Origin: an uncultured Oscillospiraceae bacterium
GTDB lineage: Bacteria > Bacillota > Clostridia > Oscillospirales > Oscillospiraceae
Assembly: GCA_934646175.1 (NCBI GenBank)
Contig: CAKUEI010000039.1
Span: forward strand, 1 to 14,886
DNA: 14,886 nucleotides
Direction of reading: 5' to 3'
The notes beneath the pieces are model-generated. The model was given only the letters and a program-made list of their open reading frames with translations. It had not been told where the DNA came from and searched no databases. Shown in pieces: positions 6,437 to 13,900 of this stretch. Every line of letters starts with the position of its first letter. The first letter of the stretch is position 1. The position numbers were made by a program, and so were the translations under genes.

Positions 6437-7310
6437 AGCCCTCACCTCCCAGCTCATAAATGAAGATCTCCTCCAGCGTCAGCGGCACCGCGTCCACCAG
6501 AATGGGGTTTGTCTTTCTCAGGATCGCCGCGGCCCGCTCCGCGCCGCCCCGCACGATCAGGGTGTGTACCCGTCCCACGCAGGAGCGGTGCAGCACGGAA
6601 AGCTCCGCCGGGATCTCCGGCGCCTCGCCGTCCCATGCCATCTGCAGCTTCACCACGTTTTCCTGCAGCTCGGCAAGGCTGCGCTCCAGGAGCACCTTGC
6701 CCCGGTTCAGAATGCCCACATGGTCGCACACATCCTCCAGTTCCCGCAGGTTGTGGGAGGCCACCAGCACCGTAGTGCCCCGCTCGGCCACATCGCCCAG
6801 CAGAAGGCCCCACACCTGCCGCCGCATGACCGGGTCCAGCCCGTCCACCGGCTCGTCCAGCACCAGCACTTCCGGCCTGCAGCACAGCGCCAGCCAGAAG
6901 GCCGCCTGCTTCCGCATCCCCTTGGACAGCCGCCGCAGGGGCTGTTTTTCGTTCACCGTGCGGAACACATCCTTCAGAGCCTCATACCGCTTTTCGTCAA
7001 ACTCTGGGTAAAACCCCCGGTAAAACTTCATCATGTCCCGGCAGGAGGCGGAAGGGAAATAGTAAAAATCGTCCGGAATGGCGGCGATCTTCGCCTTCAC
7101 CGCCGCGTTTTCGTACACCGGCTTTCCGTCCACCAACACCGTTCCGCCGTCCTGCCGGTAAATGCCGCAGATATGGCGGATCACCGTGGACTTGCCCGCG
7201 CCGTTGGGCCCCACCAGGCCGTAGACCGACCCCCGGGGCACATGCATATTCAGCCCGTCCAGCGCCCGGAAGCCGTCAAAGTTCTTCACCAGATCTTCCA
7301 CACGGATCAT
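6411..7310 (-). CDS. ABC transporter ATP-binding protein (YtrB/CcmA-like)
   Basis: Cytoplasmic ATPase subunit, 299 residues. Visible motifs in order: Walker A GPNGAGKST (34-42), a degenerate signature LSKGM (128-132) in place of LSGGQ, Walker B VLVLDEP followed by VDGLD (148-158), and the switch histidine in ASHN (H186). The C-terminal 100 residues, with a TLEEIFIYEL stretch, are typical of ABC-2 export ATPases. The start ATG overlaps the gntR stop as ATGA and has a perfect AAGGAGGTGA site, so translation is probably efficient and coupled to gntR. A GntR/YtrA regulator plus this kind of ATPase and a polytopic permease resembles the ytr operon of Bacillus, which is induced by cell-wall-active antibiotics. 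Transfer of that role here is inference. Confidence 0.93.
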   Translation of the reverse strand: MIRVEDLVKNFDGFRALDGLNMHVPRGSVYGLVGPNGAGKSTVIRHICGIYRQDGGTVLVDGKPVYENAAVKAKIAAIPDDFYYFPSASCRDMMKFYRGFYPEFDEKRYEALKDVFRTVNEKQPLRRLSKGMRKQAAFWLALCCRPEVLVLDEPVDGLDPVMRRQVWGLLLGDVAERGTTVLVASHNLRELEDVCDHVGILNRGKVLLERSLAELQENVVKLQMAWDGEAPEIPAELSVLHRSCVGRVHTLIVRGGAERAAAILRKTNPILVDAVPLTLEEIFIYELGGEGYEVREILL

Positions 7311-7678
7311 TGCGCCTCACCTCCTTCTTTCTGTTTCACATGTGACTGGATCTCATCCTCCGCAACTCTGAGGAATCGCAGCTCCTCCACGGTCCGTTCC
7401 AGCCGCTCCAGCAGCTCCTTTTTCTTCACCGGGTCCACACCGACCCGTCGGGCCACAAAGCTCCCCTTGCCCGCCACGCTGAAGACATAGCCCTCCTGTT
7501 CCAGGGTCACATATGCCCGTTGGATGGTGTTGGGATTGATGGCCAGCGAGCTTGCCAACGACCGCACGGAGGGGAGCTTTTCCCCTTCCCGCAATCCCCC
7601 GGTCACCATCAGCCGCTTCAGTCCTTCCTTCACCTGCTCGTAAATGGGCCGCGGATCCCGATAATCCAGCTGAAGCAC
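7307..7678 (-). CDS. GntR-family repressor, short YtrA subfamily
   Basis: Winged-helix transcription factor of about 123 residues. I choose a GTG start at 7678 because GGGGG lies 7 bases upstream and the family N-terminus (YRDPRPIYEQV) follows directly. A longer reading from an ATG at 7876 would run through the promoter and operator, and its extra 66 residues look non-coding. The DNA-binding domain spans residues 10-76, with LPSVRSLASSLAINPNTIQRAY (35-56) as the helix-turn-helix and EGYVFSVAGKGSFV (62-75) as the wing. The remaining ~47 residues form a charged helix used for dimerisation, which is the mark of the YtrA subfamily without an effector domain. It is first in an operon with the ABC genes and tadA and very likely represses it through the palindrome at 7701-7727. 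Confidence 0.92.
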   Translation of the reverse strand: MLQLDYRDPRPIYEQVKEGLKRLMVTGGLREGEKLPSVRSLASSLAINPNTIQRAYVTLEQEGYVFSVAGKGSFVARRVGVDPVKKKELLERLERTVEELRFLRVAEDEIQSHVKQKEGGEAQ

Positions 7679-7700
7679 ACAGATTCCCCCTTTCGCCTTT

Positions 7701-7727
7701 AACTGTACTGCGTGTATTAGTACAGTT
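7701..7727. promoter_or_regulatory. Perfect palindromic operator of the GntR/YtrA-type repressor
   Basis: AACTGTACT (7701-7709) and AGTACAGTT (7719-7727) are perfect inverted arms separated by 9 bases; the minus-strand spacer reads AATACACGC. The site abuts the -10 hexamer (7728-7733) and covers the predicted transcription start of gntR, a position that would block RNA polymerase. Palindromes with GTAC/GTAT-type half-sites near their own promoters are usual for GntR-family repressors. Binding itself is inference. Confidence 0.8.
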
Positions 7728-7756
7728 AATATACATGGTTTTCCATCCTCTGTCAA
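7728..7756 (-). promoter_or_regulatory. Sigma-A promoter of the gntR-ABC-tadA operon
   Basis: On the minus strand there is a perfect TTGACA (plus 7751-7756), a 17-bp spacer and TATATT (plus 7728-7733). The start is near 7721, inside the palindromic operator. A strong promoter under a tight operator is the expected layout of an inducible operon. Confidence 0.85.
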
Positions 7757-7768
7757 GCAAAAATATTC

Positions 7769-7797
7769 ATGACATCCCCTTGATTCCGTGGTATAAT
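7769..7797 (+). promoter_or_regulatory. Sigma-A promoter of the HD-domain gene, divergent from the gntR promoter
   Basis: ATGACA (7769-7774, 5/6 to the -35 consensus), a 17-bp spacer and a perfect TATAAT (7792-7797) with an extended TGg motif just upstream. The -35 boxes of this promoter and the gntR promoter are only 12 bp apart and share an AT-rich centre. The leader (about 7804-7850) contains a small 6-bp hairpin, GCCGGT/ACCGGC at 7806-7821. Confidence 0.8.
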
Positions 7798-7850
7798 GGA
7801 CTTGAGCCGGTCGGCACCGGCAAAATTCTCTGCAAAAAGCTGGTAATACT

Positions 7851-8363
7851 ATGATCTCGCGCATTCCGGACAGCAAACGGAAAGCATTTTACGCCGAAGT
7901 CGGCGATCTGGTCTCCACCCCCGAGGTGCAGAAAATGAAAGAGTTCCATCATCACGGGAAAATGACCTGCTTCAACCATTCCATGTTCGTCTCCTACCTC
8001 TCTTACGCCTTGGCAAAAAAATGGGGCTGGGACTATCACGCGGCTGCCCGGGGCGGGCTGCTGCATGATTTATACCTTTATAATAATCGGGACAAATCCG
8101 CTCATCCGGGCTGGCAATGTTTCGACCATCCGGTGGCCGCCTGGGGAAATGCCAAAACCATCACTTCCCTCTCTCCCAAGGAGGAGAACATCATCCTCTC
8201 CCACATGTGGCCCTTTGGCAAATACCTGCCCCACAGCAAGGAGGCGCTGCTGGTCAACGCGGTGGATACCTTCTGCGCCACGGTGGAACTTTCCCGCCTT
8301 TATTTCCGGCTGGACCTGATGGATAAGGTCCCCTCTTCCCGTCTGACGGCCCCTCCCTCGTAA
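7851..8363 (+). CDS. HD-domain metal-dependent hydrolase
   Basis: Predicted cytoplasmic HD-superfamily phosphohydrolase of 170 residues. The metal and phosphate-binding pattern H...HD...H...H...D is complete: H43 (FNHSMFVS), H72-D73 (LLHDLYL), H93 (FDHP), H118 (LSHMWPF) and D139 (VDTFC). Members act on nucleotides, nucleotide second messengers or other phosphoesters; the substrate cannot be read from the sequence. The ribosome-binding site is poor (AAGCTGG), unlike neighbouring genes. It is transcribed alone from its own extended -10 promoter, divergently from gntR. I see no clear terminator after it, and the glmU promoter follows within 100 bp. Confidence 0.85.
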   Translation: MISRIPDSKRKAFYAEVGDLVSTPEVQKMKEFHHHGKMTCFNHSMFVSYLSYALAKKWGWDYHAAARGGLLHDLYLYNNRDKSAHPGWQCFDHPVAAWGNAKTITSLSPKEENIILSHMWPFGKYLPHSKEALLVNAVDTFCATVELSRLYFRLDLMDKVPSSRLTAPPS

Positions 8364-8395
8364 GATTTGGCTGTTTTCTCCCCATTCCGGCGGAA

Positions 8396-8427
8396 AAATT
8401 CTGCCAATTTGCCCAAGCGCAGAATTT
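8396..8427. repeat. Perfect 9-bp inverted repeat upstream of the glmU promoter
   Basis: AAATTCTGC (8396-8404) and GCAGAATTT (8419-8427) are perfect complements separated by 14 bases. The right arm touches the weak -35 region of the glmU promoter. No U-tract follows, so it is a poor terminator; a protein-binding site is possible. Function unknown. Confidence 0.5.
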
Positions 8428-8454
8428 GCATGAAGGACTGCAATTTGATATAAT
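8426..8454 (+). promoter_or_regulatory. Extended -10 sigma-A promoter of the glmU-prs cluster
   Basis: A perfect TATAAT (8449-8454) is preceded by TGa, giving an extended -10. The -35 at the 17-bp position is only TTGCAT (3/6). The 5' leader to the TTG start at 8534 is about 73 bases, GC-rich, with possible hairpins GCGGCG/CGCCGC (8460-8486) and CCGCCC/GGGCGG (8495-8514), the second ending 6 bases before the AGGAGGAG site. Confidence 0.72.
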
Positions 8455-8533
8455 GGTCAGCGGCGTTCGCGCATCTCCCGCGCCGCGCCCCTTCCCGCCC
8501 CCGATACAGGGCGGCATGTAAGGAGGAGTTTGC

Positions 8534-9202
8534 TTGGAAAACGAGCAGTTTGCAACCATGCGCCAGCTTCTTCAGGAGCAGGGCGTCATTCTCATGGATC
8601 CGGCCGCCGTCTGGGTGGAGCCCACTGTGAAGGTGGGCAAAGGCACCGTCCTTCTCCCGGGTACCATTCTGCGGGGGGAAACGGTGATCGGCGAAAACTG
8701 CCAGATCGGCCCCAACACCATGCTCACCAACTGCACCGTAGGGGACCGCACCACCGTCAATTCCTCTCAGGGGACGGACAGCGTCATCGGGGAAGACACC
8801 ACCGTGGGCCCCTTCGCCTATATCCGCCCCGGCTGCACCATCGGCAGTCATTGCCGCGTGGGCGACTTTGTGGAGCTGAAAAATTCCGTCATCGGCTGCG
8901 GCACCAAAATCAGCCACCTCACCTATGTGGGCGACAGCGACGTGGGAGAGCGGGTCAACTTCGGCTGCGGCACCGTTACGGTGAACTATGACGGCAACCA
9001 TAAATACCGCACCACCATCGGGGACGATGTGTTCCTGGGCTGCAACACCAACCTCATCGCCCCCGTCACCGTGGAGGACGGTGCCTATACCGCCGCGGGC
9101 AGCACCATCACCGAAGATGTCCCCGGCGACAGTCTGGCCATCGCCCGGGCCCGCCAGGTGGTCAAGGCCGACTGGGCCAAAAAGCACCGCGCCAAAAAGT
9201 AA
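8534..9202 (+). CDS. glmU: Stand-alone GlmU C-terminal domain: glucosamine-1-phosphate N-acetyltransferase (left-handed beta-helix)
   Basis: Predicted to acetylate glucosamine-1-phosphate with acetyl-CoA, the first GlmU reaction on the way to UDP-GlcNAc for peptidoglycan. The 222 residues match only the acetyltransferase half of GlmU, built of left-handed beta-helix hexapeptide repeats (about 23-200). Active-site equivalents are all present: R98 (IRPG), K116 (VELKNS), the catalytic-base histidine H128 (SHLTY) with Y131, N142 (VNFGCG), N151-Y152 (NYDG), and a C-terminal R/K-rich tail. The N-terminal uridylyltransferase half (about 230 residues) is absent, and there is no room for a broken copy upstream. 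Start: TTG at 8534, because AGGAGG lies 7 bases upstream and the reading frame has no better start. Its place before prs is the same as in Bacillus. Confidence 0.88.
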   Translation: MENEQFATMRQLLQEQGVILMDPAAVWVEPTVKVGKGTVLLPGTILRGETVIGENCQIGPNTMLTNCTVGDRTTVNSSQGTDSVIGEDTTVGPFAYIRPGCTIGSHCRVGDFVELKNSVIGCGTKISHLTYVGDSDVGERVNFGCGTVTVNYDGNHKYRTTIGDDVFLGCNTNLIAPVTVEDGAYTAAGSTITEDVPGDSLAIARARQVVKADWAKKHRAKK

Positions 9203-9262
9203 GCAATTTTATTTTGAAATATTGAAACAGAGAGACGACTGAATGAAGGGAAGGATAGAGAG

Positions 9263-10222
9263 ATGCTCATCCACAGAAAAGACCTGAAGATCTTCGCAGG
9301 CAACTCTAACCCCGCACTGGCCCAGGCTATTTGCAAGGAGATCCAGATCCCCTTGGGAAGCGCCGAAGTGGGCGCTTTCTCCGACGGGGAAAACTTTGTC
9401 TCCATCTTCGAGACCGTCCGCGGCAGCGATGTGTTCGTGATCCAGTCCACCTGCAGCCCGGTGAACGACAACCTGATGGAACTGCTCATCATGATCGACG
9501 CTCTGAAGCGTGCCTCCGCCGGCCGCATCACCGCCGTCATCCCCTATTTCGGCTATGCCCGTCAGGACCGCAAGACCAAGCCCCGCGATCCTATCTCCGC
9601 CAAGCTGGTGGCCAACCTGATCACCGAGGCCGGCGCCGACCGCGTCCTTACCATGGACCTGCACGCCAACCAGATCCAGGGCTTCTTCGACATTCCTGTG
9701 GACAACCTCCTCGGCTCCCCCGTGTTCGTGGATTACTTCGCCGAGAAGTATGCTTCCTGCCACGAGGACACCATCGTGGTCTCCCCCGATGTGGGCAGTG
9801 TGGCCCGCGCTCGCGCCTTCGCCACCAAGCTGGACATGCCCATGGCCATCGTGGACAAGCGCCGCCAGAAGGCCAACTCCAGCGAGGTCATGAACATTAT
9901 CGGCAACGTGGAGAATAAGCATGTCATCCTGCTGGACGACATGGTGGACACTGCCGGTTCCATCTGCCACGCGGCCAAGGCTCTGGTGGAGATCGGCGGC
10001 GCCAAGTCCGTCACCGCCTGCGCCAGCCACGGCGTCCTCTCCGGCCCCGCCATCGACCGCATCAACGATTCTGTGCTGGAAGAGATGGTTTTCCTCGACA
10101 CCATTCCCGCCAAACAGGGCGTCAAGTGTGATAAGATCAAGTATCTCACCGTGGCCCACATGTTTGCCGAGGCGATCGAGCACATTTATGAGGAGACCTC
10201 CGTCTCCAAGCTCTTCCTGTAA
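9263..10222 (+). CDS. prs: Ribose-phosphate pyrophosphokinase (PRPP synthetase, class I)
   Basis: Makes 5-phosphoribosyl-1-pyrophosphate from ribose-5-phosphate and ATP, feeding purine, pyrimidine, histidine, tryptophan and NAD synthesis. At 319 residues it has the family length. Visible motifs: N-terminal FSDGE (39-43), FGYARQDRK (96-104), the MDLHANQIQGFF metal/ATP segment with H134, the flexible-loop DKRR (198-201), and the PRPP-binding loop VILLDDMVDTAGS (221-233). The ATG at 9263 is preceded by AAGGGAAGGA. It follows glmU by 60 bp with no terminator, so the two are probably co-transcribed. A hairpin follows the gene. Confidence 0.98.
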   Translation: MLIHRKDLKIFAGNSNPALAQAICKEIQIPLGSAEVGAFSDGENFVSIFETVRGSDVFVIQSTCSPVNDNLMELLIMIDALKRASAGRITAVIPYFGYARQDRKTKPRDPISAKLVANLITEAGADRVLTMDLHANQIQGFFDIPVDNLLGSPVFVDYFAEKYASCHEDTIVVSPDVGSVARARAFATKLDMPMAIVDKRRQKANSSEVMNIIGNVENKHVILLDDMVDTAGSICHAAKALVEIGGAKSVTACASHGVLSGPAIDRINDSVLEEMVFLDTIPAKQGVKCDKIKYLTVAHMFAEAIEHIYEETSVSKLFL

Positions 10223-10254
10223 GCGCAGGAAAACGCAAACCAACGCCGAATCAG

Positions 10255-10276
10255 GGGCGGGCGGAAACGCCCGCCC
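10255..10276 (+). terminator. GC-rich hairpin after prs, intrinsic terminator or attenuator
   Basis: GGGCGGGCG (10255-10263) pairs perfectly with CGCCCGCCC (10268-10276) around a GAAA tetraloop. The stem can be extended outward by G-U and A-U pairs to 10253/10278. Only TTTATC follows, a short U-tract, so read-through into pth (start 10306) is likely and the element may set the prs/pth expression ratio. Confidence 0.75.
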
Positions 10277-10305
10277 TTTATCATGTTCAGGAGGAAGCGC
10301 AAACC

Positions 10306-10905
10306 ATGCTGTTCGGAACAAAACAAACCGGCGGCGTCCAGTGGCTGCTGGTCTGTCTGGGCAACCCCGGCGACCAGTACGAGGGCACCCGCCACAACGC
10401 CGGGTTTCTGGTGGCGGACGCCCTGTCCACCCGGTATCATACCCCGGTCAACAAGCTGAAAAACCGCGCCCTCACCGGCACGGTGGACATCGGCGGGCAA
10501 AAGGTGCTCATTCTGAAGCCCGTCACCTTCATGAATCTGTCCGGTGAGGCCGTGGGGCCCACCGCCAAATTCTATAAGATCCCGCCGGAGCGCGTGCTGG
10601 TGGTGTCCGACGATACGGAGCTCTCACTCGGCAAGCTGCGTATCCGTCGGGGCGGCAGCGCCGGCGGCCACAACGGCCTCAAGAGCATCATCCAGCATCT
10701 GGGCACCGACCAGTTCCCCCGCATCAAGGTAGGCGTGGGGCATAAGCCGCACCCCGATTACGATATGGCCGCCTGGGTGCTTTCCCGCTTTCAGGGGGAG
10801 GATAAAAAAGTCATGGACGCCGCCGCCGAAAAGGCCTGCGACGCCGTGGAATGCTTCATTCAGCGCGGACCGGACGAGGCCATGAATCGCTTTAACAACC
10901 GATGA
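10306..10905 (+). CDS. pth: Peptidyl-tRNA hydrolase
   Basis: Releases tRNA from peptidyl-tRNA that drops off stalled ribosomes; essential and cytoplasmic. The 199-residue protein has the family motifs: CLGNPG with N20, TRHNAG with catalytic H30, FMNLSG with N77, SDD at 101-103 with the catalytic aspartate D102, GGHNGLKSI with N123, and FPRIKVGVG with R139. The opening segment MLFGTKQTGGVQWLLV is about 12 residues longer than in most Pth proteins. The AGGAGG at 10289-10294 is 11 bases from this ATG, rather far, but no better start exists. It lies between prs and mfd as in Bacillus, though no ctc or fin gene is present. Confidence 0.97.
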   Translation: MLFGTKQTGGVQWLLVCLGNPGDQYEGTRHNAGFLVADALSTRYHTPVNKLKNRALTGTVDIGGQKVLILKPVTFMNLSGEAVGPTAKFYKIPPERVLVVSDDTELSLGKLRIRRGGSAGGHNGLKSIIQHLGTDQFPRIKVGVGHKPHPDYDMAAWVLSRFQGEDKKVMDAAAEKACDAVECFIQRGPDEAMNRFNNR

Positions 10906-10948
10906 TTCGCCGCCCGGGACCGGCATAGGAAAGGAAGGTGTCCGGAAC

Positions 10949-13900
10949 ATGAAACTGCTGACTGCACTCCTTGATCAGGTGCCGGAGTTTACCCGCCTGC
11001 TCTCCTGTATTGACTCCGGGGGCTGCCCCGCGGCGGTCTCCGGACTTTCGCTGGTGCACCGGGCGCACTTCGCCGCCGGGGTGTTTGCCTCCACCGGGCG
11101 CACCACTGTCCTCCTCTGCGCCGACGAGGGAGAGGCAGACCGCCTCAGCGCGGACCTTACCGCCTTCACCGGGCAGCAGCCACTGCTGCTTTTCGCCCGG
11201 GAATTTCTCTTCCACCCCGGTACCGTGGCTTCCCGCCAGTGGGAGCAGCGCCGTCTTGCGGTCATGCGCGCCCTGCTGGACGAAAAAGAGCCTCAGCTGG
11301 TGGTGGCCACTCCCTTCGGCCTCATGCAGCGCACCATGCCCCCCGACCGGTTCGACCGGTTAAAGCGCATCATTTCCGCCTCCGGCACCTATGACCTGAA
11401 TGAGCTGGCCGAGCACCTCACCGCAGCAGGCTATACCCGCTGCCAGCAGGTAGAGGGCGTGGGGCAGTTCGCCCTGCGCGGCGGTATTCTGGACTTCTTC
11501 TCCCCCGCCCATGAGGCCCCCGTCCGGCTGGAGCTTTGGGGGGATGAGGTGGACACCCTCGGCCTTTTTGACATTGACACCCAACGCCGGGTCCGCACCC
11601 TGGACGAGGCCCTCATCCTCCCCGCCGGAGAGGTTCTGCCCGCCCTGGGGGACGACAAGGACCTTTTGGGGGGCGATCTGGACCTGCCCCGCATTTACCC
11701 AGAGCTTGCTTCTGCCGCGGATTACCTCCCGCCGGACGCCGTGGTGCTTTTTTCAGAAAGCGCCCGGGTATCCGAGCGCGCCAAAAACGACCAGTGGCAG
11801 CTGGAAGAGGATGTGAAGTCCCTCATCGAGGCGGAAAAGCTCCCTGGCAAAAACGCTGTGTTTTCCCGCAGCTGGGAGGAGCTGACCGCCATCCTCGCCG
11901 ACTACCCCGTCATTTATCTGGACGCCTTCCTTGCCTCGCACCATCCCCTTCCGCCCCGCACCCTGCTGGATGTTTCCGCCAAGCAGCTTCCCGCCTTCGG
12001 TCAGAGTCTGGAGACCGCGGTGGATGACCTGAACCATTACCAGCGCTGCGGCTTTTCCACCATCGTTCTGGTGGGAGGAGAGCAGCGGGCACTGAACCTG
12101 CAGGCCATGCTGCGGGAAAACAAAGTGCGCTCCGCCGTGGACTTTGCCCTGCACGCTCTGCCGGAAAAGGGCAAGGTGGTCCTCACCGTGGGCGGCCTCT
12201 CCGCCGGGTTCGAGTACCCGGAGGGAAACGTGGCCGTCCTCAGCGAAGGGGGCGCCGCCCCGGTGAAACGCCGCCGCAGCGTGAAGAAGGATGTCACCAA
12301 CCGGCAGAAGCTCAGCAGCTATGCCGACCTCTCCCCCGGCGACCTGGTGGTGCATGAGCATCACGGCATCGGCCGTTATGTGGGCATGGTGAAAATGCCC
12401 GCCGACGGTGTGGAGAAGGACTATGTGAAGATCGCCTACGCCGGGACGGACATCCTCTACGTTCCCGCCACCCAGCTGGATCTGGTCAGCAAGTACATCG
12501 GCTCCGGCGAGGATTCCGAGCGAAAAAAGCTCTCCAAGCTGGGCGGCGCCGACTGGGAAAAGGCCAAGTCCCGCGCCCGACGGGCGGTGAAGGACCTGGC
12601 CAAGGGTCTGATCCAACTTTACGCTCAGCGGCAGCGGCAGCCCGGCTTCGCTTTCTCCCCCGACTCCCCGTGGCAGAAGGACTTTGAAGATCAGTTTGAA
12701 TATACCGAGACCGGCGACCAGCTTCGCTGCATTGAAGAGGTCAAGCGAGATATGGAGCAGCCCCGCCCCATGGACCGGCTCCTCTGCGGCGACGTGGGCT
12801 ACGGCAAGACCGAAGTGGCCCTTCGTGCCATTATGAAGTGCATTCTGGACGGGAAACAGGCCGCCGTTCTGGTGCCCACCACCGTTCTGGCCCGGCAGCA
12901 CTATATCACCGCCTTAAAGCGCTTTCGCAGCTTCCCGGTGAAGATCGAAATGGTCAGCCGCTTCCGCACTCCCGCCCAGATGCGTGAGGCGCTCCGCGGC
13001 GTGGAGGACGGCAGCGTGGACCTGCTTATCGGCACCCACCGTCTTTTCCAGAAGGACGTGAAATTCAAGGACCTGGGCCTTCTGGTGGTGGACGAAGAGC
13101 AGCGCTTCGGCGTCAGCCATAAGGAAAAGCTCAAGGAGCTTTCCCGTCAGGTGGACGTGCTCACCCTGTCCGCCACCCCCATCCCCCGCACCCTGAATAT
13201 GGCCCTTTCCGGCATCCGGGACATGTCCTCGCTGGAAGAACCGCCCATGGACCGGCAGCCCGTCCAGACCTACGTGCTGGAGCATGACTGGAGTGTCCTA
13301 TGCGACGCCATACGCCGGGAGATCGGCCGCGGCGGACAGGTCTACTACCTTCATAACCGGGTGGAGACCATCGACCGCACCGCCGCCCGCATCCGGGAGA
13401 TGCTGGGGGAAACGGTCAGCGTGGCCGTGGCCCACGGCAAAATGAGTCAGGAAGAGATCGGCGATGTCATGACCGCCATGACCGACGGCGAGGTGGACGT
13501 GCTGGTGTGCACCACCATCATCGAGACCGGCATCGACATCGCAAACGTCAACACCCTTATCATCGAAGACGCGGACCATCTCGGCCTTGCCCAGCTGCAC
13601 CAGCTTCGCGGCCGCGTGGGCCGCTCCTCCCGCAGGGCCTATGCCTATCTCACCTACCGCCGGGGCAAGGTGCTGTCGGAGGTAGCCACCAAGCGTCTTT
13701 CCGCCATCCGGGAATTTGCCGAGTTCGGCTCCGGCTTCAAGATCGCCATGCGCGACCTTGAGATCCGCGGCGCTGGCAACCTTCTGGGGCCGGAGCAATC
13801 CGGCTTCCTCCTCAGCGTGGGCTACGACATGTACCTCAAGCTGCTGGAAGAGGCGGTCCTCACCGAACAGGGCAAACCCCTGCCCCAGGAGTCGGAGTGC

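Noticed and set aside
6437..6457. Permease start at ATG 6457
   Set aside because: The GGGAGGTGA site lies between it and the next in-frame ATG at 6436, so 6436 is the better start.
4568..7678. ABC operon as a recently acquired antibiotic-resistance island
   Set aside because: Base composition and ribosome-binding sites resemble the neighbours, and there are no integrase, transposase or repeat boundaries.
7679..7876. N-terminal extension of the GntR protein from an ATG at 7876
   Set aside because: It would translate through the consensus promoter and operator; the GTG at 7678 has a proper ribosome-binding site and matches the family N-terminus.
9209..10321. 370-residue minus-strand open frame opposite prs, and similar long ones at 8300-9187, 11753-12901 and 13298-14179
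   Set aside because: They are mirror frames of conserved plus-strand genes in GC-rich DNA, composed of low-complexity G/A/H/V-rich sequence with no family motifs or ribosome-binding sites.
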